A stretch of 58,963 nucleotides of DNA from Candidatus Cloacimonadota bacterium. GTDB taxonomy: Bacteria > Cloacimonadota > Cloacimonadia > JGIOTU-2. A model generated the notes under the pieces. It was given only the letters and a program-made list of their open reading frames with translations. It ran no database searches and was not told the origin of the DNA. Location of the stretch: positions 1-58,963 of the forward strand of contig JAFGDR010000043.1 of assembly GCA_016932035.1 (NCBI GenBank), in the 5' to 3' direction. The translations under genes and the position numbers were made by a program. Below, one piece after another: positions 25,972-35,842 of this stretch. Numbering within the stretch: the stretch's first letter is position 1; every line of letters begins with the position of its first letter.

Positions 25972-28900
25972 GCATAATCGAAGAAAATACAAACAGACTT
26001 ATTGAAAGTCTGAAAGAGCGACAGAAAGAACTCAACTGTATTCATGGCCTGGAAGGTATTTTAATCGATTTTGATTCACCCATAAAGTTAATATTTGATA
26101 AAATACTCGATAACTTACCAACTGGCTGGCAGTTTCCTGAAAAGTGCTTTGCAGAAATCGAATATGAAGACAAAGTGTACAAAAATTCCCCACATCCGGT
26201 AACTGAATATGTCCAAAAAGCTCCCATGCATAAGAATGGTAAACGATTTGGGGAAATACGTATATATTATACTGATGTCCCGCCGGAACAGCATCAGGAA
26301 CCATTTTTAAAGGAAGAATATTCACTTCTCAATACCATTGCAAGCATCCTTGCATCATATCTTGCTGTACGGTCATATAAAGAAAGTGAACCGTCAGAAC
26401 GGCATAAGGGTGAATGGAAGATCATCATAAATATGCTGCAAAAGACTGATATTAAGCTCTTTTTACGAATTGCGCGAAAACTTTTGAATTTACTCTATCA
26501 GAAAGGAGTAAAGGAAGTACAGTCCATTTATGCTTCTTTCGGTGCCACAACGAGAGACTCGGATATCGATTTGTTTCAGGAGATCAATGTTCCACTTGAG
26601 AAAAAGGATTACAGGGAAACCATCAAGCTGAGTGACAAGATCTTTGAGAGTGCTCAGCAACATTTCTCCGATGAAGAATTAATTGATTACATCCGAAAAT
26701 GGATGCAGGAAGAAAAACTAAACTTCCTGATAAGTTCCCTTGAAAGTAAGGATACAACGTTATCTGAACTCCAGGATGTTCTGTTCCATTACCACAATAA
26801 TGAGATCGAAAAGGAGAGTATTTCACCTTATTCATATATGAATGTAAAGGTTCTCCTCATTCAGAAATTATTTACAAATCAACTACAATTCATAAATGTT
26901 GCAAAGAATTACATCGAGATCGATGATTTCTATAAGGTGCTTCAGCATACGATCTTTCCGCTCAATTCTCATGGGAAGCTTGGTGGCAAAAGTACCGGTC
27001 TTTTCTTTGCAAATAATATCATTAAACGGGAACTCGGTCCTGAATTTAATAAACATTTCAAGATCCCACAAACATGGTATCTTACCTCTGATGCGATGCT
27101 TAACTTTCTTCATTACAATAACTTAGAGGAGATTGTTGAGCAGAAATACAAGGATATTGAGATCGTCCGTGCTGAGTATGGAAACATCATACAGATGTTC
27201 AAGAATTCTCATTTCCCACACGACATATCAAAGGGATTGTCTCAGCTTCTCGATAGTCTTGGAGATAAACCCATTATCGTGCGGAGTTCATCACTTCTGG
27301 AGGATAGTTTTGGTTCGGCGTTTTCCGGTAAATATAAGAGTCTTTTCCTTGCGAACCAGGGAACTAAACAGGAGCGATTGAATGCACTGCAGGATGCTAT
27401 AGCAGAGGTTTATGCATCAATCGTGGGTCCTGATCCGATCGAGTACAGAAAAGAGAGGGGATTGCTGGATTTTAAAGAGGAAATGGCAATTCTTATCCAG
27501 GAAGTCGTGGGTAAAAAATGCGGGAAATACTTCTTTCCTGCCTTTGCCGGGGTTGCTTTTTCAAATAATGAGTTCCGCTGGTCATCACGTATCAAAAGAG
27601 AAGACGGGCTTGTTCGCATGGTTCCAGGTTTAGGAACCCGCGCCGTTGATAGATTGAGCAATGATTATCCTGTTCTTGCTTCACCTGGTAATCCGAATAT
27701 CCGTGTTAATCCAACCACGGAAGAAATCCTGAAATACAGCCCCAAAAATATCGATCTGATCAATCTCGAAACCAACTCATTTGAATCCCTTCCTATCGAA
27801 GAAGTCATTTTGGAATGCAAGGATAATTTTCCTCTATTCCAACAACTATTTTCTGTGTATGAGGACAATGAACTTGTTGAAAAATCTGGATTTATGATCG
27901 ATTTTGAAAAGGCTGATCTCATTGCTACTTTTAATGGAATTATTAAAAATTCGAACTTTCTAAAAAGAATGTCATTAATTCTTGAGACATTAAAAGCAAA
28001 GCTGGGAACACCAGTGGATATTGAGTTCGCCGTGAAGGGTGAAGATTTTTATTTTCTTCAATGCCGACCGCAAAGTTTCTCGAGCACCGACGAACCGCAG
28101 CCCATTCCCCAGGATATTCCAGCAAATGATATTATTTTTACTGCGCATAAATACATCTCAAATGGTTATATTCCTGAAATATCATATATCGTGTATGTCG
28201 ATCCTGAAAAATACAGCGTCCTGAAGTCCCTCGAAGAATTGCATAAAGTAGGATACTGCGTCGGAAAGTTAAATTTGCTTCTTCCAAAAAGAAAATTCAT
28301 ACTGCTCGGTCCAGGAAGATGGGGAAGCAAAGGTGATATCAAACTTGGTGTCAATGTTACGTATTCTGATATTAACAAGACTGCAGTACTCATAGAAATA
28401 GCCAAGGAGAAAGGGAATTATGTACCAGATCTTTCCTTCGGGACGCATTTTTTTCAGGATTTAGTCGAAGCTCGTATCCGTTATATTCCTCTGTATCCTG
28501 ATGAAAAGGGCAATGTCTTTAATACAAATTTTTTCAGGTTTTCCAAAAACATCTTACCCGATCTGCTTCCAGATTTTGAAGATTTGAAAGATGGCGTGAA
28601 AGTGATCGATGTTCCTGCTGAAACAAGCGGAAAGATATTGAAGATCTTTATGAATGCTGATCTTGATGAAGCGATCGGTTATATCGGTTCTCCGGGTAAA
28701 ACACGAGGAATTGTTCCCAACGTACCTGAAAGCTTAGAAACCGGTATTGAAAATTATTGGTTCTGGCGTATGCAGGTATGTGAATTCCTGGCACAAAATA
28801 TTGAGGCGAATAAGCTTGGTGTTGAAGCAATATATGTATTCGGAAGTGTGAAAAATGCCAATGCCGGTCCAGCAAGCGATATAGACCTTTTAGTACATTT

Positions 28901-29117
28901 TCGCGGGAATAAGACACAAAAAAAGGAACTCCTTGCTTGGCTTGACGGTTGGAGCATGTGCCTTGATCATTTCAACTACCTGAAAACAGGATATAAGACT
29001 GGCGGATTGCTGGATGTGCATATTATTACTGACGAAGATATTGCAAACAAAACCAGCTTCGCGATAAAAATCGATGCAGTAACAGATACCGCGAGAAAGC
29101 TCGATATGAGAAAATGA
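25968..29117 (+). CDS. fusion: GAF-like sensor + PEP/pyruvate-binding domain + nucleotidyltransferase
   Basis: A 1049-residue protein with three recognisable parts. Residues 1-135 are a GAF-like sensor (LDNLPTGWQFP... FLKEEYSLLNTIASILA), the same domain as in the upstream histidine kinase. About 330-705 is a PEP synthase-type ATP/pyruvate-binding domain: GKLGGKSTGL at 336-345, RSSSLLED at 439-446 and DIEFAV...FLQCRPQ near 700. About 775-840 carries GPGRWGS and GTHFF, shared with the previous gene. Residues about 940-1049 form a minimal nucleotidyltransferase: GS at 959-960, SDIDLLV with D971 and D973, and probable third carboxylate D1016. No swivel histidine domain is seen. A regulator or nucleotidylating enzyme acting on PEP or nitrogen metabolism is plausible, but this is inference. 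Confidence 0.82.
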   Translation: MSIIEENTNRLIESLKERQKELNCIHGLEGILIDFDSPIKLIFDKILDNLPTGWQFPEKCFAEIEYEDKVYKNSPHPVTEYVQKAPMHKNGKRFGEIRIYYTDVPPEQHQEPFLKEEYSLLNTIASILASYLAVRSYKESEPSERHKGEWKIIINMLQKTDIKLFLRIARKLLNLLYQKGVKEVQSIYASFGATTRDSDIDLFQEINVPLEKKDYRETIKLSDKIFESAQQHFSDEELIDYIRKWMQEEKLNFLISSLESKDTTLSELQDVLFHYHNNEIEKESISPYSYMNVKVLLIQKLFTNQLQFINVAKNYIEIDDFYKVLQHTIFPLNSHGKLGGKSTGLFFANNIIKRELGPEFNKHFKIPQTWYLTSDAMLNFLHYNNLEEIVEQKYKDIEIVRAEYGNIIQMFKNSHFPHDISKGLSQLLDSLGDKPIIVRSSSLLEDSFGSAFSGKYKSLFLANQGTKQERLNALQDAIAEVYASIVGPDPIEYRKERGLLDFKEEMAILIQEVVGKKCGKYFFPAFAGVAFSNNEFRWSSRIKREDGLVRMVPGLGTRAVDRLSNDYPVLASPGNPNIRVNPTTEEILKYSPKNIDLINLETNSFESLPIEEVILECKDNFPLFQQLFSVYEDNELVEKSGFMIDFEKADLIATFNGIIKNSNFLKRMSLILETLKAKLGTPVDIEFAVKGEDFYFLQCRPQSFSSTDEPQPIPQDIPANDIIFTAHKYISNGYIPEISYIVYVDPEKYSVLKSLEELHKVGYCVGKLNLLLPKRKFILLGPGRWGSKGDIKLGVNVTYSDINKTAVLIEIAKEKGNYVPDLSFGTHFFQDLVEARIRYIPLYPDEKGNVFNTNFFRFSKNILPDLLPDFEDLKDGVKVIDVPAETSGKILKIFMNADLDEAIGYIGSPGKTRGIVPNVPESLETGIENYWFWRMQVCEFLAQNIEANKLGVEAIYVFGSVKNANAGPASDIDLLVHFRGNKTQKKELLAWLDGWSMCLDHFNYLKTGYKTGGLLDVHIITDEDIANKTSFAIKIDAVTDTARKLDMRK

Positions 29118-29977
29118 CATCCGCCTTTTTTATTAGTGATTTACACGGATCAAAAAATAAATACGAATTTCTCTTCAAAAGTATCCTGACTCACAGACCT
29201 GCAATTGTATTTTTGGGGGGTGACCTGATGGGATTTGCTTCTTCAGCAAGAAGTAGTTCAATCCCAACTGGTGAGGATTTTCTGTATGATTATTTTGCTC
29301 GCAATCTGCAGAAAATAAAGGATATTCTGGGGGATGAATATCCACAAGTTTTTGTTATACTGGGTAATGATGACCCCAAAATACACGAAGCAGCTCTCCT
29401 CGATATATCGACAACAGGTTTGTTAATCTATGCACATGAAAGAACAATTGCATTTGGAAAATACAAAGTAGTTGGATATTCATACATCCCTCCTACTCCT
29501 TTTCTCAATAAAGACTGGGAGAAATATGATGTATCCCGCTTTGTGGATGTTGGTTGCGTTTCTCCGGAAGATGGATATCGGAGTATTCCGGTCTCCATCG
29601 ATGATCTCCGTTACTATACCATAAAACGTGATTTGCACACTCTTTTTTCAGATGTTGATATGGCTCATGCAGTTTGTCTTTTCCATTCACCTCCACATGA
29701 TACAAAACTCGATCGGGCTGCACTGGATGGGATAATGATCGAGCATGCACCGGTCGATGTGCACGTTGGAAGTGTTGCGATAAAAGATTTTATACTTGAG
29801 AGAATACCCTATCTAACTCTTCATGGGCATATTCACGAATCGACTCAATTAACAGGAGTCTGGAAAGAGCGAATAGGGGAGACACTTTGTTTTCAAGGGG
29901 CTTCTAAGTCCAATGTTAATAGAATTATTCATTTCGATCTTGATGATCCGAATCATGCGGAGTTGATAGAAGAGTAG
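29114..29977 (+). CDS. calcineurin-like metallophosphoesterase
   Basis: A 287-residue cytosolic phosphoesterase. The metal-binding motifs run in order: SDLHG (8-12), GGDL near 36-39, GNDD near 95-98, FHSPPHD near 192 and HGHIHES near 236-242. The GNDD form, where many relatives have GNHE, places it outside the most common subgroup. The start overlaps the stop of the 1049-aa fusion gene (ATGA), so the two are translated together. Beside a nucleotidyltransferase it could remove what that domain adds; this is inference. The gene ends 10 bases from the convergent rsmE without a visible terminator. Confidence 0.88.
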   Translation: MTSAFFISDLHGSKNKYEFLFKSILTHRPAIVFLGGDLMGFASSARSSSIPTGEDFLYDYFARNLQKIKDILGDEYPQVFVILGNDDPKIHEAALLDISTTGLLIYAHERTIAFGKYKVVGYSYIPPTPFLNKDWEKYDVSRFVDVGCVSPEDGYRSIPVSIDDLRYYTIKRDLHTLFSDVDMAHAVCLFHSPPHDTKLDRAALDGIMIEHAPVDVHVGSVAIKDFILERIPYLTLHGHIHESTQLTGVWKERIGETLCFQGASKSNVNRIIHFDLDDPNHAELIEE

Positions 29978-29987
29978 TTAACCTCTA

Positions 29988-30719
29988 TTAATAAAATGCG
30001 GGATTCTTTCCCAGTTGGTAGAACATCGTTTGTGCAGTAAAAGCAATCGCAGCAGTCTCTGCTCGCAGAATATGATTTCCTAACGAAACAATTTGAGTGT
30101 TATATTTTTTTGCTAAGCTAATTTCACGTTCTTCAAAACCACCCTCCGGTCCCACGATCAAACAGATATCCTTGAAGGTAGTATCAAGTACTGATACCAA
30201 GGATGTCTTTTGTTCCTCTTCCCATGCAAGAATGGGAGTATATTGGTTAGTGACACTGTTAAGCAATTTTTCATAAGTTACAGGTTCATGAATGAATGGA
30301 AGATGGGTTGAATCACATTGTTTAATAGCTGAGACAGTGATCTTTCTCAACCGTTCGAGTTGATGATCTGAGAGCGAATCTTTTACATTTCTTTTTGCAT
30401 AAAAAGGATAGAATTCAAACACACCGAGTTCAGTGCATTTTTCAATGATAAGATCATTGTGCTGTTTGAGGAGAGCAAATGCCAGAGCGATGTGTGGATG
30501 GGATTTTTCTTTGTAAGTTGTCTGATTTATCTGAAGGATAATTTCCCTATTCTGAATATTCTTAATTTCACAAAAAGCAAGCATTCCTTTACCATTTGTG
30601 ACCTCGATCGTATCTCCAATGCTCTTTCGCAAGGTAGTTTTTATATGCTTATATTCGTTATCAGAAAGAACAATTTCATGTGAGTTTTCATTGAAATCTG
30701 GAGAGTAAAAGATCGGCAT
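29988..30719 (-). CDS. rsmE: 16S rRNA (uracil-1498-N3)-methyltransferase
   Basis: Methylates U1498 of 16S rRNA in the 30S subunit with S-adenosylmethionine. It is 243 residues: an N-terminal PUA-like RNA-binding domain (about 1-70) and a SPOUT/trefoil-knot domain with LIVGPEGGFEEREI near 185-200 and LGNHILRAETAAI near 215-227, the cofactor-binding knot. It starts 7 bases after dnaJ and so ends the heat-shock operon; dnaJ-rsmE adjacency is common in bacteria. Confidence 0.95.
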   Translation of the reverse strand: MPIFYSPDFNENSHEIVLSDNEYKHIKTTLRKSIGDTIEVTNGKGMLAFCEIKNIQNREIILQINQTTYKEKSHPHIALAFALLKQHNDLIIEKCTELGVFEFYPFYAKRNVKDSLSDHQLERLRKITVSAIKQCDSTHLPFIHEPVTYEKLLNSVTNQYTPILAWEEEQKTSLVSVLDTTFKDICLIVGPEGGFEEREISLAKKYNTQIVSLGNHILRAETAAIAFTAQTMFYQLGKNPAFY

Positions 30720-30726
30720 AAATGGA

Positions 30727-31890
30727 TTACACGAAGTAGTCTTTTAATTTTTCAAAGAATGATCTGCCCGGTTTCAGATTCCGTGCTTTGTCGAAAGGGG
30801 CGATCTTGGTGTAGAGTTCCTTCTCTTCATTTGATAATTTGTTCGGGATCACAACAATGATCTTCACATACAGGTCACCTTTTCTATTGCTGTTCAGGTA
30901 GGGAAGACCTTGTCCGCGAAGGCGGAATACTTTTCCGGACTGTGTGCCGGAAGGCACTTTCATTTTTGCATGACCCTTCAGAGTTGGGATTTCCATCGTA
31001 TTTCCAAGCACAGCATCAGTAACAGTGATTGGGAATGTGCAGATGAGATCTTGACCATCTCGTTCAAAGAGGTCATTTCTCTTTTCTTTGATATACACGA
31101 GGATATCACCAGCTGGACCGCCTTGTTTGCCGGCATGTCCCTGTCCGCGAAGTTTGAGATATTGTCCGTCAGATACACCAGCAGGGATCTCAACTTTGAT
31201 CGTTTTAACCGAAGATACTCTTCCATCACCATTACATTTTGTGCATTTATTCTGGATTATCTGACCGGTACCATTACAAGCAGGGCAGGTCGTGATCGTG
31301 GACATCTGACCGAAGAAGGATTGCCGAATCTGCTTAACTCTGCCCGATCCACCACATTGCTGGCAGGTTGTAACTTTTCCATCAGCTGATCCTGTTCCAT
31401 TGCAGGCATCACAGACCTGCTTGATATTTACCTTAAGCCGCTTTGTTACACCTTTCGCAATCTCTTCCAAACTGAGAGAAAGTGATATCTTGAGATCACC
31501 ACCACGATTGACAGTGTGTTGGCGCGGTTGTGCACCAAAACCAAATCCTCCACCACCCCCTCCAAAAAAGGTTTCAAAAATATTGCCGATATCGCCAAAA
31601 ATGTCGGTGAAATCATTTGCATGTGTGAAATTATCCCATGTGAAACCGCCACTGCCGAAAGCACCTTCCAGTCCGGCATGCCCGAATTGGTCATATTTCT
31701 TTCGCTTTTCTTCGTCACTCAGCACTTCATACGCTTCAGATGCTTCTTTGAATTTTTCCTCTGCATCTTTGTCATCTTTGTTCTTGTCCGGGTGATATTT
31801 CAATGCCAGCTTTCTGTATGCACTTTTGATCTCACTTGGAGAAGCTTCTTTTCCAACACCGAGTATTTCGTAGTAATCTCTTTTAGCCAT
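30727..31890 (-). CDS. dnaJ: chaperone protein DnaJ (Hsp40)
   Basis: Co-chaperone that delivers unfolded proteins to DnaK and stimulates its ATPase. It is 387 residues. The J domain (1-70) carries HPDKNKDD. A Gly/Phe region follows ([11 protein letters not shown]). Four zinc-binding repeats lie near 145-220: [24 protein letters not shown] and [10 protein letters not shown]-terminal substrate-binding region follows. It lies 77 bases downstream of dnaK, with a hairpin between them. Confidence 0.97.
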   Translation of the reverse strand: MAKRDYYEILGVGKEASPSEIKSAYRKLALKYHPDKNKDDKDAEEKFKEASEAYEVLSDEEKRKKYDQFGHAGLEGAFGSGGFTWDNFTHANDFTDIFGDIGNIFETFFGGGGGGFGFGAQPRQHTVNRGGDLKISLSLSLEEIAKGVTKRLKVNIKQVCDACNGTGSADGKVTTCQQCGGSGRVKQIRQSFFGQMSTITTCPACNGTGQIIQNKCTKCNGDGRVSSVKTIKVEIPAGVSDGQYLKLRGQGHAGKQGGPAGDILVYIKEKRNDLFERDGQDLICTFPITVTDAVLGNTMEIPTLKGHAKMKVPSGTQSGKVFRLRGQGLPYLNSNRKGDLYVKIIVVIPNKLSNEEKELYTKIAPFDKARNLKPGRSFFEKLKDYFV

Positions 31891-31918
31891 ATCCTGTCTT
31901 AACCTTCTTTATTGATAG

Positions 31919-31950
31919 GCACGGGAACTGCGCCTTGGCAATCCCCGTGC
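31919..31950 (-). other. hairpin between dnaK and dnaJ
   Basis: GCACGGG (31919-31925) pairs with CCCGTGC (31944-31950). The 18-base loop contains a smaller GCC/GGC pairing. On the transcribed (minus) strand no T-tract follows. It is probably an RNA processing or stability element that sets dnaJ below dnaK, not a full terminator. Confidence 0.5.
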
Positions 31951-31967
31951 TTTGAGTTTATGTTATC

Positions 31968-33926
31968 TTATTTATTTTCTTCGTCATCAACAACTTCGAA
32001 ATCTGCATCGACAGCTTCATTATCAGTTGATTCCTGCTGTGTTTGAGATTCCTGTTGCTGAGTCTGATCTTGACCGCCAGGTTCTTCCTGTTGCTGCTGT
32101 TGTTTCTGTTGATTCATGGTTTCCTGGTAGACGATTTCACCAAGTTTTTGAGCTTTCTGTTCGAAGTCAGCTTTTGCTTTCTTAAGCACTTCAACATCCT
32201 GCGAATCAAGTTTTTCTTTTGCAGCTTTGATCGCTTCTTCGATCTCCGTCTTTTCGTTGTCTTTCAGCTTATCACCGTATTCTTTTAGTGATTTTTCGGT
32301 GCTGAAGATCATGGTATCGAGATGATTTCGAAGTTCGACCAACTCTTTGAATTTCTGGTCTTCCTGGGCGTGTTCCTCAGCTTCTTTGACCATTTTATCG
32401 ATCTCGTCTTCAGAAAGCGCGCCAGCTTTATCGATCTTGATCTGCTGCTTCTTACCAGTGCCCTTATCAACTGCAGAAACATGAAGAATACCGTTTGCGT
32501 CGATGTCGAAAGTAACTTCGATTTGCGGCATTCCGCGTGGTGCTGGTGGGATCCCAACAAGATCAAAACGACCAAGCGTTCTGTTCTGAGCTGCCATCTC
32601 ACGTTCACCCTGTAATACATTAATTGATACTGCTGTCTGGTTATCTGCTGCAGTTGAGAATATCTGGCTCTTCTTAACTGGAATGGTCGTATTCCTTTCG
32701 ATAAGTTTTGTCATCACACCGCCAAGGGTTTCGATTCCAAGAGAGAGAGGAGTCACATCCAGAAGAAGGATGTCTTTCAGGTCTTCATCACCGGAAAGGA
32801 TACCACCCTGTATAGAAGCACCAATAGCAACAACTTCATCAGGATTCACGCTCTTATTCGGCTCTTTCTTAAAGAAATTCTTCACTGCTTCCTGAACTGC
32901 GGGAACTCGGGTGGAACCACCTACGAGGATAACCTCATCGATCTCTGATACATCGAGTTTTGAATCTTTCATGGCTGATTTACAAGGTGTGATACTTCTC
33001 TCGATAAGGTCGTCTATCATTCTGTTGAATTCAGAACGGGACAGGTTCAAAGAAAGGTGTTTCGGACCGCTGCTGTCTGCAGTTATATACGGCAGATTGA
33101 TGTTTGTGGATTGAGTTCCACTTAGTTCGATCTTTGCTTTTTCTGAAGCTTCACGAATTCGCTGCATTGCCATAGGATCTTTAGAAATGTCGATACCGTC
33201 GCTTTTCTTAAATTCGCTTACAATCCAGTCGATGATCTTCTTATCAAAGTCATCTCCACCGAGGTGAGTGTCTCCATTTGTTGAAAGCACTTCGACAACG
33301 CCTTCACCAATTTCCAATATGGAAATATCAAAGGTACCGCCACCAAAGTCATATACTGCGATTTTTTCATCTTTTTTCTTTTCAAGACCGTATGCAAGTG
33401 CTGCAGCAGTAGGCTCGTTGATGATACGATCAACTTCCAAACCAGCGATCTTGCCGGCATCTTTGGTTGCCTGTCTTTGAGCATCATTAAAGTATGCCGG
33501 GACAGTTATGACTGCTTTATCGACTTTCGTACCGAGATATTCCTCAGCAGTCTCTTTCATTTTTTTTAGGATAAATGCAGAGATTTCCTGAGGGGTGAAA
33601 TCTTTTTTCTGGTTCGGTATCTCTATGACAACTTCACCTTTGCTGTCACCCTTGATCTTGAAGCTTACTTCAGATTCTTCCTGCTTTACCTCATTTACTT
33701 TTCTACCCATGAAACGTTTTACCGAGTAAACCGTATTCTGGGGATTGGTTACTAATTGATGTTTTGCTAACTGACCAACTAGTATTTCACCGTCTTTTGT
33801 AAAACCAACCACCGAGGGTGTTGTTCTTCCACCTTCTGAGTTTGGAATTACGGTAGGTTTTCCACCTTCCATAACAGCCACACAACTGTTGGTCGTTCCT
33901 AAGTCTATTCCTATTATTTTACTCAT
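31968..33926 (-). CDS. dnaK: chaperone protein DnaK (Hsp70)
   Basis: ATP-driven protein-folding chaperone, cytosolic. It is 652 residues. [15 protein letters not shown] at the N-terminus is the first phosphate-binding loop; [13 protein letters not shown] and [11 protein letters not shown] complete the actin-like ATPase (about 1-385). A beta-sandwich substrate-binding domain and helical lid follow. The tail is unusually Gln-rich (about 595-635, runs of Q with EEPGGQDQ) before an acidic end (DDEENK). It sits between grpE (32-base gap) and dnaJ. Confidence 0.98.
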   Translation of the reverse strand: MSKIIGIDLGTTNSCVAVMEGGKPTVIPNSEGGRTTPSVVGFTKDGEILVGQLAKHQLVTNPQNTVYSVKRFMGRKVNEVKQEESEVSFKIKGDSKGEVVIEIPNQKKDFTPQEISAFILKKMKETAEEYLGTKVDKAVITVPAYFNDAQRQATKDAGKIAGLEVDRIINEPTAAALAYGLEKKKDEKIAVYDFGGGTFDISILEIGEGVVEVLSTNGDTHLGGDDFDKKIIDWIVSEFKKSDGIDISKDPMAMQRIREASEKAKIELSGTQSTNINLPYITADSSGPKHLSLNLSRSEFNRMIDDLIERSITPCKSAMKDSKLDVSEIDEVILVGGSTRVPAVQEAVKNFFKKEPNKSVNPDEVVAIGASIQGGILSGDEDLKDILLLDVTPLSLGIETLGGVMTKLIERNTTIPVKKSQIFSTAADNQTAVSINVLQGEREMAAQNRTLGRFDLVGIPPAPRGMPQIEVTFDIDANGILHVSAVDKGTGKKQQIKIDKAGALSEDEIDKMVKEAEEHAQEDQKFKELVELRNHLDTMIFSTEKSLKEYGDKLKDNEKTEIEEAIKAAKEKLDSQDVEVLKKAKADFEQKAQKLGEIVYQETMNQQKQQQQQEEPGGQDQTQQQESQTQQESTDNEAVDADFEVVDDEENK

Positions 33927-33958
33927 GGTTATTCTCCTTGAATTTTTTATTTAAAAAT

Positions 33959-34600
33959 CTAATTTTCTTCATTATTATTTTTCTTCTTTTTTGCATTTAT
34001 TTTGATCGAATCATCATCGACCTTGTCTTCGAAATATTCCTGATCTTCATCAGAATACTCTTCAGGAGCTTTTGCAACAGCCACTCTGGCAGGTCGCAGC
34101 ACTTTGTCGTTCAATGTATATCCGCTTTGAATACAATCGAAAATAATATTATCATCGAAGCCTTCTTTTGGAGTACAGATGATCGCCTGGTGATATTGAG
34201 GATCAAATTCGACACCCACAGCCTCGATTCGTTTGAGTCCGTATTTTTCAAGAAGGTCTTTCAGTTGATCATGAACCATAATGATGCCTTTCTGAAAATT
34301 TTCTGGTACTTTATCGGTATCTGCAGATTTCATGGCCATTTCGAGATGCTCATAGACATTGATGAGTTCAGTGATGAGTTCCTTATTGGCGTTCTTTATC
34401 CAATCGATGCGGTCTTTTTCGTTACGGCGGCGGAAGTTTTCAAATTCAGCAGCGCTTCTCAACCATCTATCTTTGTAGGATGTCACTTCTTCTTTCAAAG
34501 TCTCGATCTCTTCTTGTAAGATATCGATCGTATCCTGTACCTGTTCTTGTTTCATGTCCTGTTCCATTTCTATATCATTATCTTGTTTCTTTTTGGGCAT
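33959..34600 (-). CDS. grpE: nucleotide exchange factor GrpE
   Basis: Releases ADP from DnaK. It is 213 residues: an acidic, charged N-terminus, a long coiled coil (about 20-75, IDILQEEIETLKEEV) and a C-terminal beta-domain with the signature region VEFDPQYHQAI near 155-165. The tail is Lys/Asn-rich (KKKKNNNEEN). AGGAG precedes ATG 34600. The 152-base gap to hrcA (34601-34752) holds a small GGGAT/ATCCC hairpin and no second CIRCE element. Confidence 0.96.
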   Translation of the reverse strand: MPKKKQDNDIEMEQDMKQEQVQDTIDILQEEIETLKEEVTSYKDRWLRSAAEFENFRRRNEKDRIDWIKNANKELITELINVYEHLEMAMKSADTDKVPENFQKGIIMVHDQLKDLLEKYGLKRIEAVGVEFDPQYHQAIICTPKEGFDDNIIFDCIQSGYTLNDKVLRPARVAVAKAPEEYSDEDQEYFEDKVDDDSIKINAKKKKNNNEEN

Positions 34601-34752
34601 TTATATCTCCTGATTATTATTTATTTTTACCACTCGGCTTCTTTTCAATACGCCGCAGCAAGCGAAATACACGAAAGGCAAGTATGAATCAATTTTCTTC
34701 TCTGGGATGAGATCCCTTTATACAAAATCTTTTTATGATTCATTAACTTTCC

Positions 34753-35826
34753 TTAAACCGCATGGCATGGCATGACAGTACCACGTGTGGTCATCTCGGT
34801 TATCATGCGTGAAGCAAAGCAGATCATTGGAATGTTCTCACGGTAATCCATACGTTTGGTGCCGAGTATTCCAATAAATCCCGGAAGATCCATTACCTGA
34901 TATTTGCCGAAGATGAGTACGAGGTCTTTGAACTCTTCACCTTTGATCTCATCACCCATAAGGATCGTATAATCCTCCGAACCATACTGCTGGAAGATAT
35001 CGAGGAAATCTCTTTTTCTTTCGATTATCTTGAGTAGTTGTACGATCTTCTCTTGTGAGTTGAATTCAGGTTGATTTAAAAATCCCACTTCACCTTCGAA
35101 CCTGATATTGTATTGCTTCACTTGCTGGATGATCTTTTTAATCTCAAAGAGAATATCAAAGAGAAACGCTTTTTTATGGGGATCAAGATTCAGGTCATTC
35201 AAGCTGATCTTATCAATTTTATGGATTGGCTTTTCAGCAATTCTTGTATTGACATAACGGGTAAGAGCATTGATCTGAGCATCTGAAAGGGAATACGTGT
35301 CCTGCAAGGTGAACGTCTTTTCGATACCACCTTCAAAATTTACGACAATGAGCAGTTTTTTTCCTTCGATCTTAAAGATCTGTATAGATCGAAGAATCCC
35401 AAGCGAATAATCCGGTTCAGCTATGATACTGAGTTGACCTGATGTTTTTGCAAGGAATCGATGGAGTGCACCAAGCATCCTATCGAGATTTTGATAATTT
35501 TCCGAGAGAAGTTGCTGCATCAGCTTTATCTTTTGTTCCGGGATATTATTATCAAAATCAATGATATCATTAATATAAAATTTATACCCTTTTTCTGTTG
35601 GCATCCTACCGGCAGATGTATGAGGTTGCTCGATGAATCCCATTTGAGCCAGCACTGCCATCTCATTTCGGATCGTAGCAGAACTGAGATCGAAATCATA
35701 ACATTCCGAAAGTATCTTGGAACCAACTGCCTGAGCATTCCTGAGATATTCAAGAATAATGGCCCGAAGCAGTTTTTTCTGCCTTTGACTTAAGGATGAT
35801 TCATTATTAGATATATTATTTTCCAT
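34753..35826 (-). CDS. hrcA: heat-inducible transcription repressor HrcA
   Basis: Represses class I heat-shock genes by binding CIRCE, and needs GroEL to stay active. It is 357 residues. The winged helix-turn-helix (about 15-90) reads SSATIRNEMAVLAQMGFIEQ then HTSAGRMPTEKGY, a family signature. A GAF-like regulatory domain follows. It is the first gene of the hrcA-grpE-dnaK-dnaJ-rsmE operon. A CIRCE element lies 17 bases before the start, so the operon represses itself. Confidence 0.97.
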   Translation of the reverse strand: MENNISNNESSLSQRQKKLLRAIILEYLRNAQAVGSKILSECYDFDLSSATIRNEMAVLAQMGFIEQPHTSAGRMPTEKGYKFYINDIIDFDNNIPEQKIKLMQQLLSENYQNLDRMLGALHRFLAKTSGQLSIIAEPDYSLGILRSIQIFKIEGKKLLIVVNFEGGIEKTFTLQDTYSLSDAQINALTRYVNTRIAEKPIHKIDKISLNDLNLDPHKKAFLFDILFEIKKIIQQVKQYNIRFEGEVGFLNQPEFNSQEKIVQLLKIIERKRDFLDIFQQYGSEDYTILMGDEIKGEEFKDLVLIFGKYQVMDLPGFIGILGTKRMDYRENIPMICFASRMITEMTTRGTVMPCHAV

Positions 35827-35842
35827 GATTTATTAACAAATT

